From Candidatus Delongbacteria bacterium (GTDB lineage Bacteria > CAIWAD01), in the NCBI GenBank assembly GCA_041675285.1, contig JBAYTZ010000005.1, positions 186,001 through 250,000 of the forward strand: a stretch of 64,000 nt of DNA. Reading direction: 5' to 3'. Shown here one piece after another: positions 11,169 to 19,148 of the stretch. A program made the position numbers and the translations under genes. The notes under the pieces were generated by a model, which made no database searches, was not told the origin of the DNA, and was given only the letters and a program-made list of their open reading frames with translations. Every line of letters starts with the position of its first letter. The stretch's first letter is position 1.

Positions 11169-12011
11169 ATGAACACTCGACACAGCATCGCCGGCTGGGG
11201 CCGGAGCGGGCTGGCGGGCCTGGGCCTTGGCCTGCTACTGGTTTCCGCCCCGCGCGCGGCCTGGCACTGGAGCTTCGATACGGATCCCCAGGGTTGGGTG
11301 GTGGCGGACCTGGACACGGCCGGACCCTATTATCCGCCCCTGGCCCAGTACAGCCTGAGCCACAGCACGGCGGGCGGCTGCGTGGGCGGCCACGTGCAGC
11401 GGGCGGACCCCAGCAGCAACAGCTACGCTTTCAGCCTGCCGGTGGAGCAATTGCCGGAGAATCAGGACTGGAGCGGCGGTCGGCTGACCTTCTGCCTGCG
11501 CAGCACGCACAGCAACTGGACCAGCGAGTCCTTCGTGATCGTGGTGGGGGGCAACGGCACGGTTCTACGAGCGCCTATCCCGTTGCCCAGCCCGGCTTGG
11601 TCCAGCTACGACCTGGCGCTGGAACCCCAGAACTTCATCCTGATGAACGGCGCCCAGCCCGATGCCGCGACCTTCCAGTCCGTGCTGGGTCAAGTGGAGG
11701 CCCTGTTCATCATGGCCGAGTACGGCGCGGCCGTGCAGGAGACGACGGGCCTGGACGAGGTACGGCTGCGGCCGGCCTGCCAGCCTGTGGACGTGCCGCT
11801 GGTCTTGGCCGAGACGGCGGGGACGCCGGAGGCGCCGCGGGTGAGGCTGGCCTGGGGAGAGGTGCCGGGGGCCTGGGACTACGAAATCCTGCAACTGGAC
11901 GGGGCCTGGGGTGTGGCGACACCGGTGGGCAGCACGGTTTCAACGCAGTGGGAGCTGCCGGTGGAGGGCCCGGGGCTTGGCTTCTATCAGGTGCGGGCCC
12001 GCTGCGAGTGA
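11169..12011 (+). CDS. Secreted protein with laminin-B (domain IV)-like module
   Basis: A 280-residue protein. The ATG at 11169 follows GAGAAGG and gives a signal peptide ending near APRAAW. Residues about 30-195 match the pattern of the laminin B / domain IV module: an early FDTDPQGW segment, GGRLTFCLRST, FVIVVGGNGT, a WSSYDL segment and a final ALFIMAEY...TGLDEVRL stretch. Such modules are beta-sandwiches found in secreted and surface proteins. The last 85 residues look like one fibronectin-type-III-like strand set (VRLAWGEVPGAWDYEILQ). There is no PNPFNP tail. Likely an exported adhesion- or binding-type protein; its ligand cannot be told. Confidence 0.75.
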   Translation: MNTRHSIAGWGRSGLAGLGLGLLLVSAPRAAWHWSFDTDPQGWVVADLDTAGPYYPPLAQYSLSHSTAGGCVGGHVQRADPSSNSYAFSLPVEQLPENQDWSGGRLTFCLRSTHSNWTSESFVIVVGGNGTVLRAPIPLPSPAWSSYDLALEPQNFILMNGAQPDAATFQSVLGQVEALFIMAEYGAAVQETTGLDEVRLRPACQPVDVPLVLAETAGTPEAPRVRLAWGEVPGAWDYEILQLDGAWGVATPVGSTVSTQWELPVEGPGLGFYQVRARCE

Positions 12012-12036
12012 GACCGGCCGGACAGTCTGGAAACGC

Positions 12037-12064
12037 GTAGGGACACGGCATGCCGTGTCCCTAC
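12037..12064. repeat. Perfect 28-nt palindrome abutting tRNA-Gln
   Basis: GTAGGGACACGGCA followed by its exact reverse complement. The last base overlaps the discriminator position of the minus-strand tRNA-Gln, so the palindrome lies directly at the tRNA 3' end. It resembles REP-type palindromes. There is no T-run, so it is not a classical terminator, but it could form a 3' end structure for the tRNA precursor. Confidence 0.8.
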
Positions 12065-12134
12065 TACCCCGCCCGGATTCGAACCAGGAACATCAGTACC
12101 AAAAACTGAGGTGTTACCATTACACCACGGGGTA
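12064..12134 (-). tRNA. tRNA-Gln (anticodon TTG)
   Basis: Read on the minus strand the cloverleaf is complete: 7-bp acceptor TACCCCG/CGGGGTA, D-arm GTGT/ACAC, anticodon stem TCAGT/ACTGA with loop TTTTGGT, and T-arm CCTGG/CCGGG with TTCGAAT. The anticodon TTG, the U1-A72 first pair and the G73 discriminator all fit glutamine identity. CCA is not encoded. Confidence 0.96.
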
Positions 12135-12198
12135 CTGGCCGCAAGGTGGCAAACCGGGCCTCCCCGTGCAACGCGCCCGCTCCAGCAGGGGCCGCGCG

Positions 12199-13908
12199 TC
12201 ATAAGGGGCTGCGCCAGGCCAGGCTCCAGTCCAGCGCCCGCGCTTTCGGCTCGGACACGCCCGCCCGGCGTTGTTCCAGCGTCGCGACTCCCATCCCCAG
12301 CACCAGACTGCCCAGAGTCCGCCGGCGCCACTCCACGCGCCAGGCGCCCTCCAGCCCCAGCCGCAGCCAGCTGTCCTCCTCGCGCAGCCCGGCCAGGAAG
12401 GGGGCTTCCGGCGCATCCAGACCCTCGCGGTGCGGTAGCAGCCGGTCGCCGCCCACGTTCTCGCCCAGCGGATTGGCGCCGTGTTCCAGCCGGCTGCCGC
12501 GCAGAGCCAGAATCCAAACCCCCGCCAGTTCCAGCCGGCCTGCCCGCAGGCGCGGTCCCGGCGCTTCGTGGCGCCATTCCCAGTCCAGTACGCGCGAGTT
12601 GGGCTGGGCCGTGGCGCCCAGGGACTGGCCGCCGTGGTCGAAGCGGTTGACGGAATAGAAATGCCCGTACGTATAGGGACGCACCTGGGTCCATTCCGCG
12701 GTGAGCCAGCTGATGCCCGGCAGGGTCAGCGGACCCAGCCGCATGGCCCGGCCCTCCGTCACGGGCAGGGGACAGCCACTCAGGCCCGCCAGCCAGGCCG
12801 TGCGCTGGCCCTCGGCCGCGCCACCCAGGTCTGACAACGAATAGTCGTCGACGCAGAGTTCGCCGTGCAGGTCCCAGGCGCCGGGCAGTTGCCGCGGCAG
12901 TCGCAACCGGCCGTCCAGGGCCAGCAGAACGTTGTCGCGGTCGCCCGCGGCGTGCTGTTCGCTCCAGAACAGGCCCGTGGGCAGCAAGGCCCCGGGGCCC
13001 GGCCGGCGGTCGCCCAGCACCAGTAGCTCGCTGATCCCCAGCCCGCCCCAGCGGCCCGTCCAGTCCAACCGGTGGGCGGCCAGCCACTTCTCCCGCCAGG
13101 GCAGCTTGACAAGACCCGAGGCGTCCCGCCGGGCCAGCAAGCTGTCCGCTTCGCCGCTGAACAGCTCGCCCACGGTCTGGGTGTAGCGCAGGGGTCCCCA
13201 ATCCGCCTGGAAGAGGAACTGGGACCAAGCGGGCGCGCGGTCCCCCTGAAGGATCGTCGTGCGCAGCAGGCCCGAGCCCCAGCGCAGGTGGTCGCGCAGC
13301 AGGGCCAGCCGGGCGCGGCCCGAACCCAGCGGCCATTCCAGCACGGCCCCCGCCCGCTGCTCGTCGTGGGTCAGGCTGCCGTCCGTCTGGATCTCGCTCC
13401 AGCGCCAGATCTCGCGGTCCTGGAACAGGGGATGGGTCGTCCAGTCCGTGGCGCCGCTCACCCCAGCGTCCCGCACGTGCAGCCAGGCCCCGCCACCCGT
13501 GCCCCAGCTCAGCTCCAGGTCCAGCCCGTTGGCGCTCTCCGCCAGCCGGCCCGTGCTGTCCTGACGCAGGCTCCAGCCCCGGCTCTCCAGCCGCAGTCCC
13601 AGCGCCACGCGCAGGCTGTCCAACTGAACGCCCAGCCAGGGACCCGGCTCCGTGCCCAGCGGGCGGGTCTGGTCCAGCCAGTGGAGGACGGGCGTGGCCG
13701 GGGCCGCGCGCCAGTCCCGACGCGGCAGGGGCCAGGCGGCGGGCGGCGCGCTCGAGTCGCGCTCCAGCAGCCAGGCGCGGCTGGCCGCGGCAAAGGCCGG
13801 GCCGCGCGGACTGTCCAGCAGCAGCTCGTCGCCCGCCGGCAGCAGGGACGGCAGACCCAGGCCGAGCCAGAGGGCCAGGGCGGTGCGACAGGCGGAAGAG
13901 GGGCTCAT
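12199..13908 (-). CDS. Wzi-like outer-membrane beta-barrel protein
   Basis: A 569-residue protein. The start at 13908 gives a signal peptide (SACRTALALWLGLGLPSLLPAG); upstream in-frame starts add only a charged extension. The body alternates short hydrophobic strands with aromatic-rich turns. It contains a segment like the capsule-assembly Wzi family: RDHLRWGSGLLRTTILQGD, FLFQADWGPLRYTQTVGEL and later FYSVNRFDHGGQSLG. In that family the barrel sits in the outer membrane and binds surface polysaccharide. The match is judged by eye and moderate; a generic outer-membrane porin-like barrel is the alternative. It is divergent from the gene starting near 14013. Confidence 0.6.
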   Translation of the reverse strand: MSPSSACRTALALWLGLGLPSLLPAGDELLLDSPRGPAFAAASRAWLLERDSSAPPAAWPLPRRDWRAAPATPVLHWLDQTRPLGTEPGPWLGVQLDSLRVALGLRLESRGWSLRQDSTGRLAESANGLDLELSWGTGGGAWLHVRDAGVSGATDWTTHPLFQDREIWRWSEIQTDGSLTHDEQRAGAVLEWPLGSGRARLALLRDHLRWGSGLLRTTILQGDRAPAWSQFLFQADWGPLRYTQTVGELFSGEADSLLARRDASGLVKLPWREKWLAAHRLDWTGRWGGLGISELLVLGDRRPGPGALLPTGLFWSEQHAAGDRDNVLLALDGRLRLPRQLPGAWDLHGELCVDDYSLSDLGGAAEGQRTAWLAGLSGCPLPVTEGRAMRLGPLTLPGISWLTAEWTQVRPYTYGHFYSVNRFDHGGQSLGATAQPNSRVLDWEWRHEAPGPRLRAGRLELAGVWILALRGSRLEHGANPLGENVGGDRLLPHREGLDAPEAPFLAGLREEDSWLRLGLEGAWRVEWRRRTLGSLVLGMGVATLEQRRAGVSEPKARALDWSLAWRSPL

Positions 13909-14012
13909 GCACGGCTCGCGTTGGGGGTGATCGGGGCGTCCGGGGCGTCCCGTTGCTCCGCAGTGTGGCAAACCCTACCTTGGAAAACCATGATCACAAG
14001 CCTGATCGCGCT

Positions 14013-16325
14013 GTGAATCGCTCGCGGCGCACCACATGTTCCAGAATCAACAGCTCACCGGCCCGACCGGGATGGTGGCTGCTTGGCCTGTTTTTGCTGG
14101 CCGCACGCCTGCTGCCGGCGCTGCCCGCCCCGTCCACGGACGAGTGGGGCCGCGTGCCGCTGCCCCGGGCGGTGGAGGCGGGGACGGGTGTGTTGATAGG
14201 CGGCGCCGCGCGGATCGGCGACGGCGCCGGCTGGGACCTGGGCCTGCCGGAGCCGGCCGTGGAGCAGTGGCGGCCTTCAAGCCAAAAGGCCCACCGCGGG
14301 CGCAGCTGGCGGCTGGGCCGCGACGAGGGCGGCTACGCCGACCTGAGCCTGGACTGGCTGGAGACTCCCGCCATCTCCATCAAGCGCAATTCCCGCCTGA
14401 GTTTCCGCCTGCGCTACCAGACCGAGGCCCCGCAGGACACCCCGCCCGGCTCGGACGGCTGGGACGGCGGCAACCTCTGGATCTCCGTGGACGGCGGCCC
14501 CTGGCGCGTGCTGACCGGCCTCTCCCACGACTACACGTGCGACAACCTCTACGCCTTCAGCCACGAGTTCGGGCTGGGGGACGAGGTGCCGGGCTGGAGC
14601 GGGCGCTCCGACTGGCGCCGGGTCCAGCGCGACCTGGGCGCCTGGGCGGGTCACAAGCTGGCCTTCCGCTTCGCCTTCTGCAGCGACGCCCGCACGCCGG
14701 ACGGCGCGCGCTTAAGCGGCATGCAGGTGGACGACATCCTGGTGCAGGCGGGCTCGACGGTCCAGTTGAAGAGCGACGCCGACAATCCCTCCCAGCCCGC
14801 CACCCTCAAGGCGCTGTCAGGCCGGACGCGCGCGCCCTGGCAGATAGGGCGCTCCCCGCTGAGCGGCGAGCCCGCCCTGACGTGGGTGCCCCGGCCGGGG
14901 CCGGGCTCGAGTTTGACCTCGCCGCGCTGGGAACTTCCCCCGGAGCACGAGCTTTGGCTGGAGTTCCGGCCGGGTCTGGCAGATTCCTGCGGGGGCGAGC
15001 TGCGAGGCGAGTGGAAGCTCGAGTTGGCCGTGGACGGCACGCCGGACTGGCAGCCGCTCTGGCACGGCCGCTTGGAAGCCGGGGCCGATGCCCCGCGTGT
15101 CTCACTCAGCGACTGGGCCGGCCAGGCCGTGCGGCTGCGCTGGAGCCTTGCCCTGAGCGCGCCGCGCCGAGTGGAGGACGATCCGCTGGGCCTGGTCTGG
15201 CTGGAGCAGGTGCGGATCAGCGGGCGGCCGCTGCCCGGCCGCGATGTCAATCTGCGCAATCTGGTGCCGGCCTACCCGCGCACGGCCGGCCTGCCCTGCG
15301 ACGTGCTGCTGCAGGTGCGCAACCAGGGCCGGGACGCCTGTCCGCCGCTGCAGCTGCGTCTCAGTCTGGACGGCGAGACGGCCCTGACCGTGCCCAGCGC
15401 CCGGCCGCTGGCCGCCGGCGAGACCCACGCGGCAGGCACCTGCTGGGTGCCCCCGAGCGCCGGTCCCCACGACCTGCTGGCCTGGCTGGAGGACGCGCGC
15501 GACGACCGCCCGGGCAACGACTCCCTCTGGCTGGGTCCCGTGGAGGTTCTGCCCGCGGGTCAGCTGGAGTTCGGCTACAGCTTCCAGGAAGCGGAGGCCT
15601 ACTTCACGGGTGGCGATCCGTTGCTGTTCGTGGACGACCTGCCCGGGCTGGAGCTGGGCGACTTCGCCCCGCGCCGCGTGAGCATTGGCTTCTGCGATCC
15701 GGAGAACCGCGCCGACGGCAAGACCATCCGCCTGCACATCCTGGAAGACGAGGGCGGCCGGCCGGGTCGCGAGCTGTGGAGCGCCGACTACCGCCTGCTC
15801 AGTCCGGGCGGGGAATTCCTCTGGGAGTTCGAGGTGGAGGAGGAACTCAGGCTCTCCGGCGCCTTCTGGGTCTGGGCCGAGCGCCGGGACGACTATCCCC
15901 ACGTACTGGGCGCGCCGCTGCTCTGGAAGCCCGGCCACTACGCGCTGCGCCGGGAGGAGAGCAGCGATTTGGACTTCTCGCGTGGGCCGCAGGGTCACGA
16001 ACTGCTGTTCTGGGTCGCGGGCGAGGTCCTGGCGCCGGAAGTGCCGGTGGCGGCGCGGCCCGATGACTTCGCCATTCTGGGCGCCCAGCCCAATCCCTTC
16101 AACCCCAACACGCTGCTCAGTTTCCAGGCGCCCGCCGGCGAGTCGGTCAGCCTGCGCGTCTACAACCTGACCGGCCAGGAAGTGGCCCTGCTCTTCGAGG
16201 GCGTGACGGGCGGCCAGACCCAGAGCGTGGCCTTCGACGGCGGCCGGCAGGCCTCGGGCGTCTACTTCGCCTGCCTGGAGAGCGAGAGCCGCGTCTCCAC
16301 GCACAAGCTGGTCCTCTCCAAGTAG
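14013..16325 (+). CDS. Large secreted protein with C-terminal sorting domain
   Basis: About 770 residues. The GTG at 14013 gives an Arg-rich n-region and hydrophobic core (WWLLGLFLLAARLLPALPAP). A TTG at 13953 in the same frame is possible, and neither has a clear ribosome-binding site. Residues about 100-260 contain a beta-sandwich with LDWLETPAISI, DGWDGGNLWISVDGG and a GMQVDDILVQAG end, resembling jelly-roll modules of immune-inhibitor-A-like secreted proteins. A CARDB-like segment (LPCDVLLQVRNQGRDACPPL) follows near 415-520. The final 80 residues are the sorting domain with AQPNPFNPNTLL, LTGQEVALL and ASGVYFACL. No protease motif was found. Probably exported and surface-anchored. Confidence 0.78.
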   Translation: MNRSRRTTCSRINSSPARPGWWLLGLFLLAARLLPALPAPSTDEWGRVPLPRAVEAGTGVLIGGAARIGDGAGWDLGLPEPAVEQWRPSSQKAHRGRSWRLGRDEGGYADLSLDWLETPAISIKRNSRLSFRLRYQTEAPQDTPPGSDGWDGGNLWISVDGGPWRVLTGLSHDYTCDNLYAFSHEFGLGDEVPGWSGRSDWRRVQRDLGAWAGHKLAFRFAFCSDARTPDGARLSGMQVDDILVQAGSTVQLKSDADNPSQPATLKALSGRTRAPWQIGRSPLSGEPALTWVPRPGPGSSLTSPRWELPPEHELWLEFRPGLADSCGGELRGEWKLELAVDGTPDWQPLWHGRLEAGADAPRVSLSDWAGQAVRLRWSLALSAPRRVEDDPLGLVWLEQVRISGRPLPGRDVNLRNLVPAYPRTAGLPCDVLLQVRNQGRDACPPLQLRLSLDGETALTVPSARPLAAGETHAAGTCWVPPSAGPHDLLAWLEDARDDRPGNDSLWLGPVEVLPAGQLEFGYSFQEAEAYFTGGDPLLFVDDLPGLELGDFAPRRVSIGFCDPENRADGKTIRLHILEDEGGRPGRELWSADYRLLSPGGEFLWEFEVEEELRLSGAFWVWAERRDDYPHVLGAPLLWKPGHYALRREESSDLDFSRGPQGHELLFWVAGEVLAPEVPVAARPDDFAILGAQPNPFNPNTLLSFQAPAGESVSLRVYNLTGQEVALLFEGVTGGQTQSVAFDGGRQASGVYFACLESESRVSTHKLVLSK

Positions 16326-16346
16326 CTCACCGCCAGAGAATCTTCA

Positions 16347-16465
16347 ACACAGAGTCACAGAGACACAGAGTCCCAGTCAATAGAAAAGTGGGGAGTGGAC
16401 TCTAGTGGAGTCTTGCTCTATACCTTGGCTGTGCCTCTGTGCCTCTGTGCCTCTGTGTCTCTGTG
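16347..16465. repeat. Inverted CACAGAG tracts between surface-protein gene and tRNA-Leu
   Basis: A CACAGAG-rich tract at 16347-16370 is matched in reverse orientation at 16435-16465; a perfect 15-bp pairing joins 16356-16370 with 16451-16465. The right arm carries three tandem GTGCCTCT units. The tract is the same kind that opens the dispersed repeat copies at 2442, 4803, 7559 and 54342. Here it occurs on both strands without the hairpin core. Confidence 0.75.
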
Positions 16466-16489
16466 GTGAGTTTTACGGTGAGTTCGAGA

Positions 16490-16572
16490 TGCCGGGAACG
16501 GGACTTGAACCCGTACGCCCTTGCGGGCAGCAGATTTTAAGTCTGCCGTGTCTGCCATTTCACCACCCCGGC
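16490..16572 (-). tRNA. tRNA-Leu (anticodon TAA)
   Basis: On the minus strand the acceptor GCCGGGG pairs with TCCCGGC (one G-U). The anticodon stem GCAGA/TCTGC holds loop CTTAAAA, giving TAA. There is a long variable arm (TGCCCGCAAGGGCGT), typical of leucine class II tRNAs, and a T-arm ACGGG/CCCGT. Discriminator A73 fits leucine. CCA is not encoded. Confidence 0.97.
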
Positions 16573-16589
16573 AGGGGATTCATTCTACA

Positions 16590-17465
16590 TCAGACGCTGT
16601 CGGCCGCGGGCTGCCAGGGATCCGCCGGCGCCTGCTCCCAGGGCTTGGCGTTGGCGTAGCAGTAGCGGCAGCCGAAGGCGCAGGAATTGTAGATGCCCAC
16701 GTCCCGCGACTGCCCGCAGCCGCAACCGGGCCGGCTGGGTTGGCTGCCCAGGGCGCCGGGCAAGAGGCCGTTGCGCTGTTCGAACCAGGCGGCGTCCAGA
16801 CAGGCGCCCGGCCGCAGCGCGCCGTGCTCGAGCATCTCGGGTTCGCAGCAGGCGGTGAGCGGCAGGCCGTGGCGCTGGGCCAGTCCGGCCAGCCGGTCCA
16901 GCAGCTCGCGGCGCGTGGCCGCGTCGGGATTCTGCAGCCGCACGCCCGAGCGTTCCAGCACCAGCAGGTTGCGCCGGGCCCGGGAGTACAGGTCCAGCCA
17001 CGAGAGCGTGACCTCGCGCACCCGGCCCTCCAGCCGGGCGGAGAGCCGGGCGAAGGTCTCCACCCACCAGTCGGGCGGCGTGAGCGTGCTCAGCAGCAGG
17101 GGATCGAAGCGCCACGTGAGGTGCTCGGGCCCCAGCACCAGCGAGAGCCGGCGCAAGGCCTCCACCACCTCTTCTTCCCGCGGCGCGCGCGGCTCCAGCT
17201 CCGGGGGCAGGCCCGTCAGAGTCACCTGGATTCGCAGGCGGTCCTGATAGACGGCGCGGAGTTCGTCCAGGTGGGGCAGCAGGGCCGCCGGGCGTCGGGT
17301 CCAGAAGACGATGCCCGCCACCTCCGGCCCCTGCAGGTCCACGCGCTGGCGCTGGCCCATGAAGGGGTGGGGCACGTCCAGCCAGCCCCGCCGCAGGGCC
17401 GCCAGAAAGGCCGGCAGCTGAAAGGCGGGCAGGTCCATGCGCCGCGAGGCGGAGATGATGTGCAT
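16590..17465 (-). CDS. DUF1848 family protein with C-terminal CX3CX2C motif
   Basis: A 291-residue protein. The ATG at 17465 is chosen because MHIISASRRMDLPAF is the family's usual beginning; GGAAGGA lies upstream. Other family hallmarks are GIVFWTRRPAALLPHL, LTLTGLPPELEP-type text and WRFDPLLLS. The function of DUF1848 is not established. Near the end it carries Cys248 and Cys250, then NSCAFGCRYCYAN with Cys262, Cys266 and Cys269. This spacing is the one radical-SAM enzymes use to bind a 4Fe-4S cluster, but there it normally lies near the N-terminus. The stop codon is 17 nt from tRNA-Leu on the same strand, so the tRNA may be co-transcribed or processed from the same RNA. Confidence 0.85.
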   Translation of the reverse strand: MHIISASRRMDLPAFQLPAFLAALRRGWLDVPHPFMGQRQRVDLQGPEVAGIVFWTRRPAALLPHLDELRAVYQDRLRIQVTLTGLPPELEPRAPREEEVVEALRRLSLVLGPEHLTWRFDPLLLSTLTPPDWWVETFARLSARLEGRVREVTLSWLDLYSRARRNLLVLERSGVRLQNPDAATRRELLDRLAGLAQRHGLPLTACCEPEMLEHGALRPGACLDAAWFEQRNGLLPGALGSQPSRPGCGCGQSRDVGIYNSCAFGCRYCYANAKPWEQAPADPWQPAADSV

Positions 17466-17587
17466 CGAAAGCCTGTCCTTCCAGCCGGTGAGCGCGGCGC
17501 TCCGGCCGCGTGCGCGCCGGTACCGCAAGAGTGAGGGCGGCGCGCCGCTGCGGGGCGTCGCCGGACACAAGGTCGGGAACGCGCCAC

Positions 17588-17623
17588 AAAAAGGGGCGGC
17601 CCCTCCGCGGAAGGGCCGCCCCT
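17588..17623 (-). terminator. Rho-independent terminator of citrate synthase
   Basis: An 11-bp perfect stem (17592-17602 with 17613-17623) followed on the minus strand by five T (A-run 17588-17592). It begins 19 nt after the citrate synthase stop codon. Confidence 0.9.
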
Positions 17624-17642
17624 GGGTGAAGACGCGGGTCGA

Positions 17643-18950
17643 TCAGGCCTTCTTGACGAATTCCTTGATCCACTCCGTGGTGACCGTCTTGGGCCGCTCG
17701 ATGGGCAGACCCAGGGCGCGGTCCCAGATCAGGCTGGCCAGCACGCCCAGGGCGCGGCTGACGCCGAAGAGCACGGTGTAGTAGTCGTACTCGTCCATGC
17801 CGTAGTGCACCAGCAGGCAGCCCGAGTGGGCGTCCACGTTCGGCCAAGGATTCTTGGCCTTGCCGTGCTTGAGCAGGATGTCCGGCGCGGACTCGAAGAT
17901 CATGCCCACCAACTTGAAGAGCGGGTCGTTGGGCAGGTGCTTCTGGGCGAACTCGCGCTGGGCCATGTAGCGCGGGTCGGTCTTGCGCAGCACGGCGTGG
18001 CCGTAGCCCGGGATGACCTGGCCGCTGTTCAGCGTGTCCCAGAGCGCCGCCTCGAGCTGCTCCTTGGAGGGGACGTCCACGCCCAGCTTCTCGCGGAACT
18101 CGAAGACCCAGCGCAGTACTTCCTGGTTGGCCAGGCCGTGCAGAGGGCCGGCCAGGCCGTTCATGCCGGCGGAGAGCGACAGGTAGGGATCGCTCAGGGC
18201 GCTGCCCACCAGGTGCGTGGTGTGCGCGCTGACGTTGCCGCCCTCGTGGTCGCAGTGGATGGTCAGGTAGAGGCGCATGAGCTCGCGGAACTCGCGGCTG
18301 TCGTAGCCCAGCATGTGCGCCAGGTTGCCGCTCCAGTCCTGGGTGGGGTCCGGGGCGATGTGCACGCCGTTCTTGTAGGTGCGGCGATAGATGTAGGCCG
18401 CCACCTGGGGCAGGCGGGCCAGCAGGTCCATGGTGTCTTCATAGGCCCAGGACCAGTAGTCCTTCTTGTTCATGCCGCGCCGGTAGGCCGCCGCGTACTG
18501 GCTCTCGGTCTGCAGGGCCAGGATGGCCGCGGAGAACTGGGTCATGGGATGGGCGTCCACGGGCAGGGCGTCCAGGGTCTTGAAGACGTGGGCGGGGACC
18601 GTGGAGCGCTCGCGCCACTCCTGGGTGAGGCCGTCCACTTCGGCCTTGGTGGGCACCTGGCCGGTGAGCATCAGCCAGAAGATGCCTTCGGGCTGGGGCT
18701 CCTCGCCCTCGGGATGGTGCGGCAGCTGCTGTTGGCACTCGGGAATGGAGAGCCCGCGGAAGCGGATGCCCTCGAACTTGTCCAAGAGGGAGGTCTCGGT
18801 GACCATGCAGGTCACGTCCCGGACGCCGCCGTAAGCCTGGTCGATGGTGCACTCACCCAGAACCTTGTTGCCGTGCTCGGCGCGCAACTGCTTGATTTCC
18901 GCCTGCATGGGAGGAATGGCGGCCGCGAGCCGGTCTTTCAACGTGGACAT
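17643..18950 (-). CDS. gltA: Citrate synthase (eukaryote-like type I)
   Basis: A 435-residue protein with ATG at 18950 and AAGGAG seven nucleotides upstream. It condenses oxaloacetate and acetyl-CoA to citrate at the entry of the TCA cycle, in the cytosol. Active-site regions are all present: the first His in NVSAHTTHLVGSALSD, the second in IPGYGHAVLRKTDPR and the Asp in NVDAHSG. The length, the long N-terminal helix region (EIKQLRAEHGNKVLGECTI) and IRFRGLSIPECQ resemble the mitochondrial-type citrate synthase rather than the shorter E. coli type. That form also occurs in several bacterial lineages. It is monocistronic, with its own terminator. Confidence 0.95.
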   Translation of the reverse strand: MSTLKDRLAAAIPPMQAEIKQLRAEHGNKVLGECTIDQAYGGVRDVTCMVTETSLLDKFEGIRFRGLSIPECQQQLPHHPEGEEPQPEGIFWLMLTGQVPTKAEVDGLTQEWRERSTVPAHVFKTLDALPVDAHPMTQFSAAILALQTESQYAAAYRRGMNKKDYWSWAYEDTMDLLARLPQVAAYIYRRTYKNGVHIAPDPTQDWSGNLAHMLGYDSREFRELMRLYLTIHCDHEGGNVSAHTTHLVGSALSDPYLSLSAGMNGLAGPLHGLANQEVLRWVFEFREKLGVDVPSKEQLEAALWDTLNSGQVIPGYGHAVLRKTDPRYMAQREFAQKHLPNDPLFKLVGMIFESAPDILLKHGKAKNPWPNVDAHSGCLLVHYGMDEYDYYTVLFGVSRALGVLASLIWDRALGLPIERPKTVTTEWIKEFVKKA

Positions 18951-19148
18951 ACGCTGCTCCTTGTTATGCGAGGGACTCTCTTGGGAATGGCGAGCGAAGT
19001 CGTCAAAACCTTGACAGTGGAAACGTAGGAAAGCCCGCAAGGGCTTGCCAACCTTGCCCGCGGCTTTTCGGGCTTGCGCGGCAGCGCCGGGCAAGGCTAG
19101 CTTGAGTTCGGCAAGTCGCTGGCGGCGGATGGAAGCAAAGGAGTTCCC

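Noticed and set aside
19011..19016. TTGACA upstream of the subtilase gene
   Set aside because: No acceptable -10 element at 16-18 nt spacing.
19035..19051. Sigma54-like sequence upstream of citrate synthase on the minus strand (TTGGCAAG-CCC-TTGCG)
   Set aside because: Only nine bases lie between the GG and GC elements; sigma54 needs ten. The site is part of a small AAGCCC/GGGCTT hairpin.
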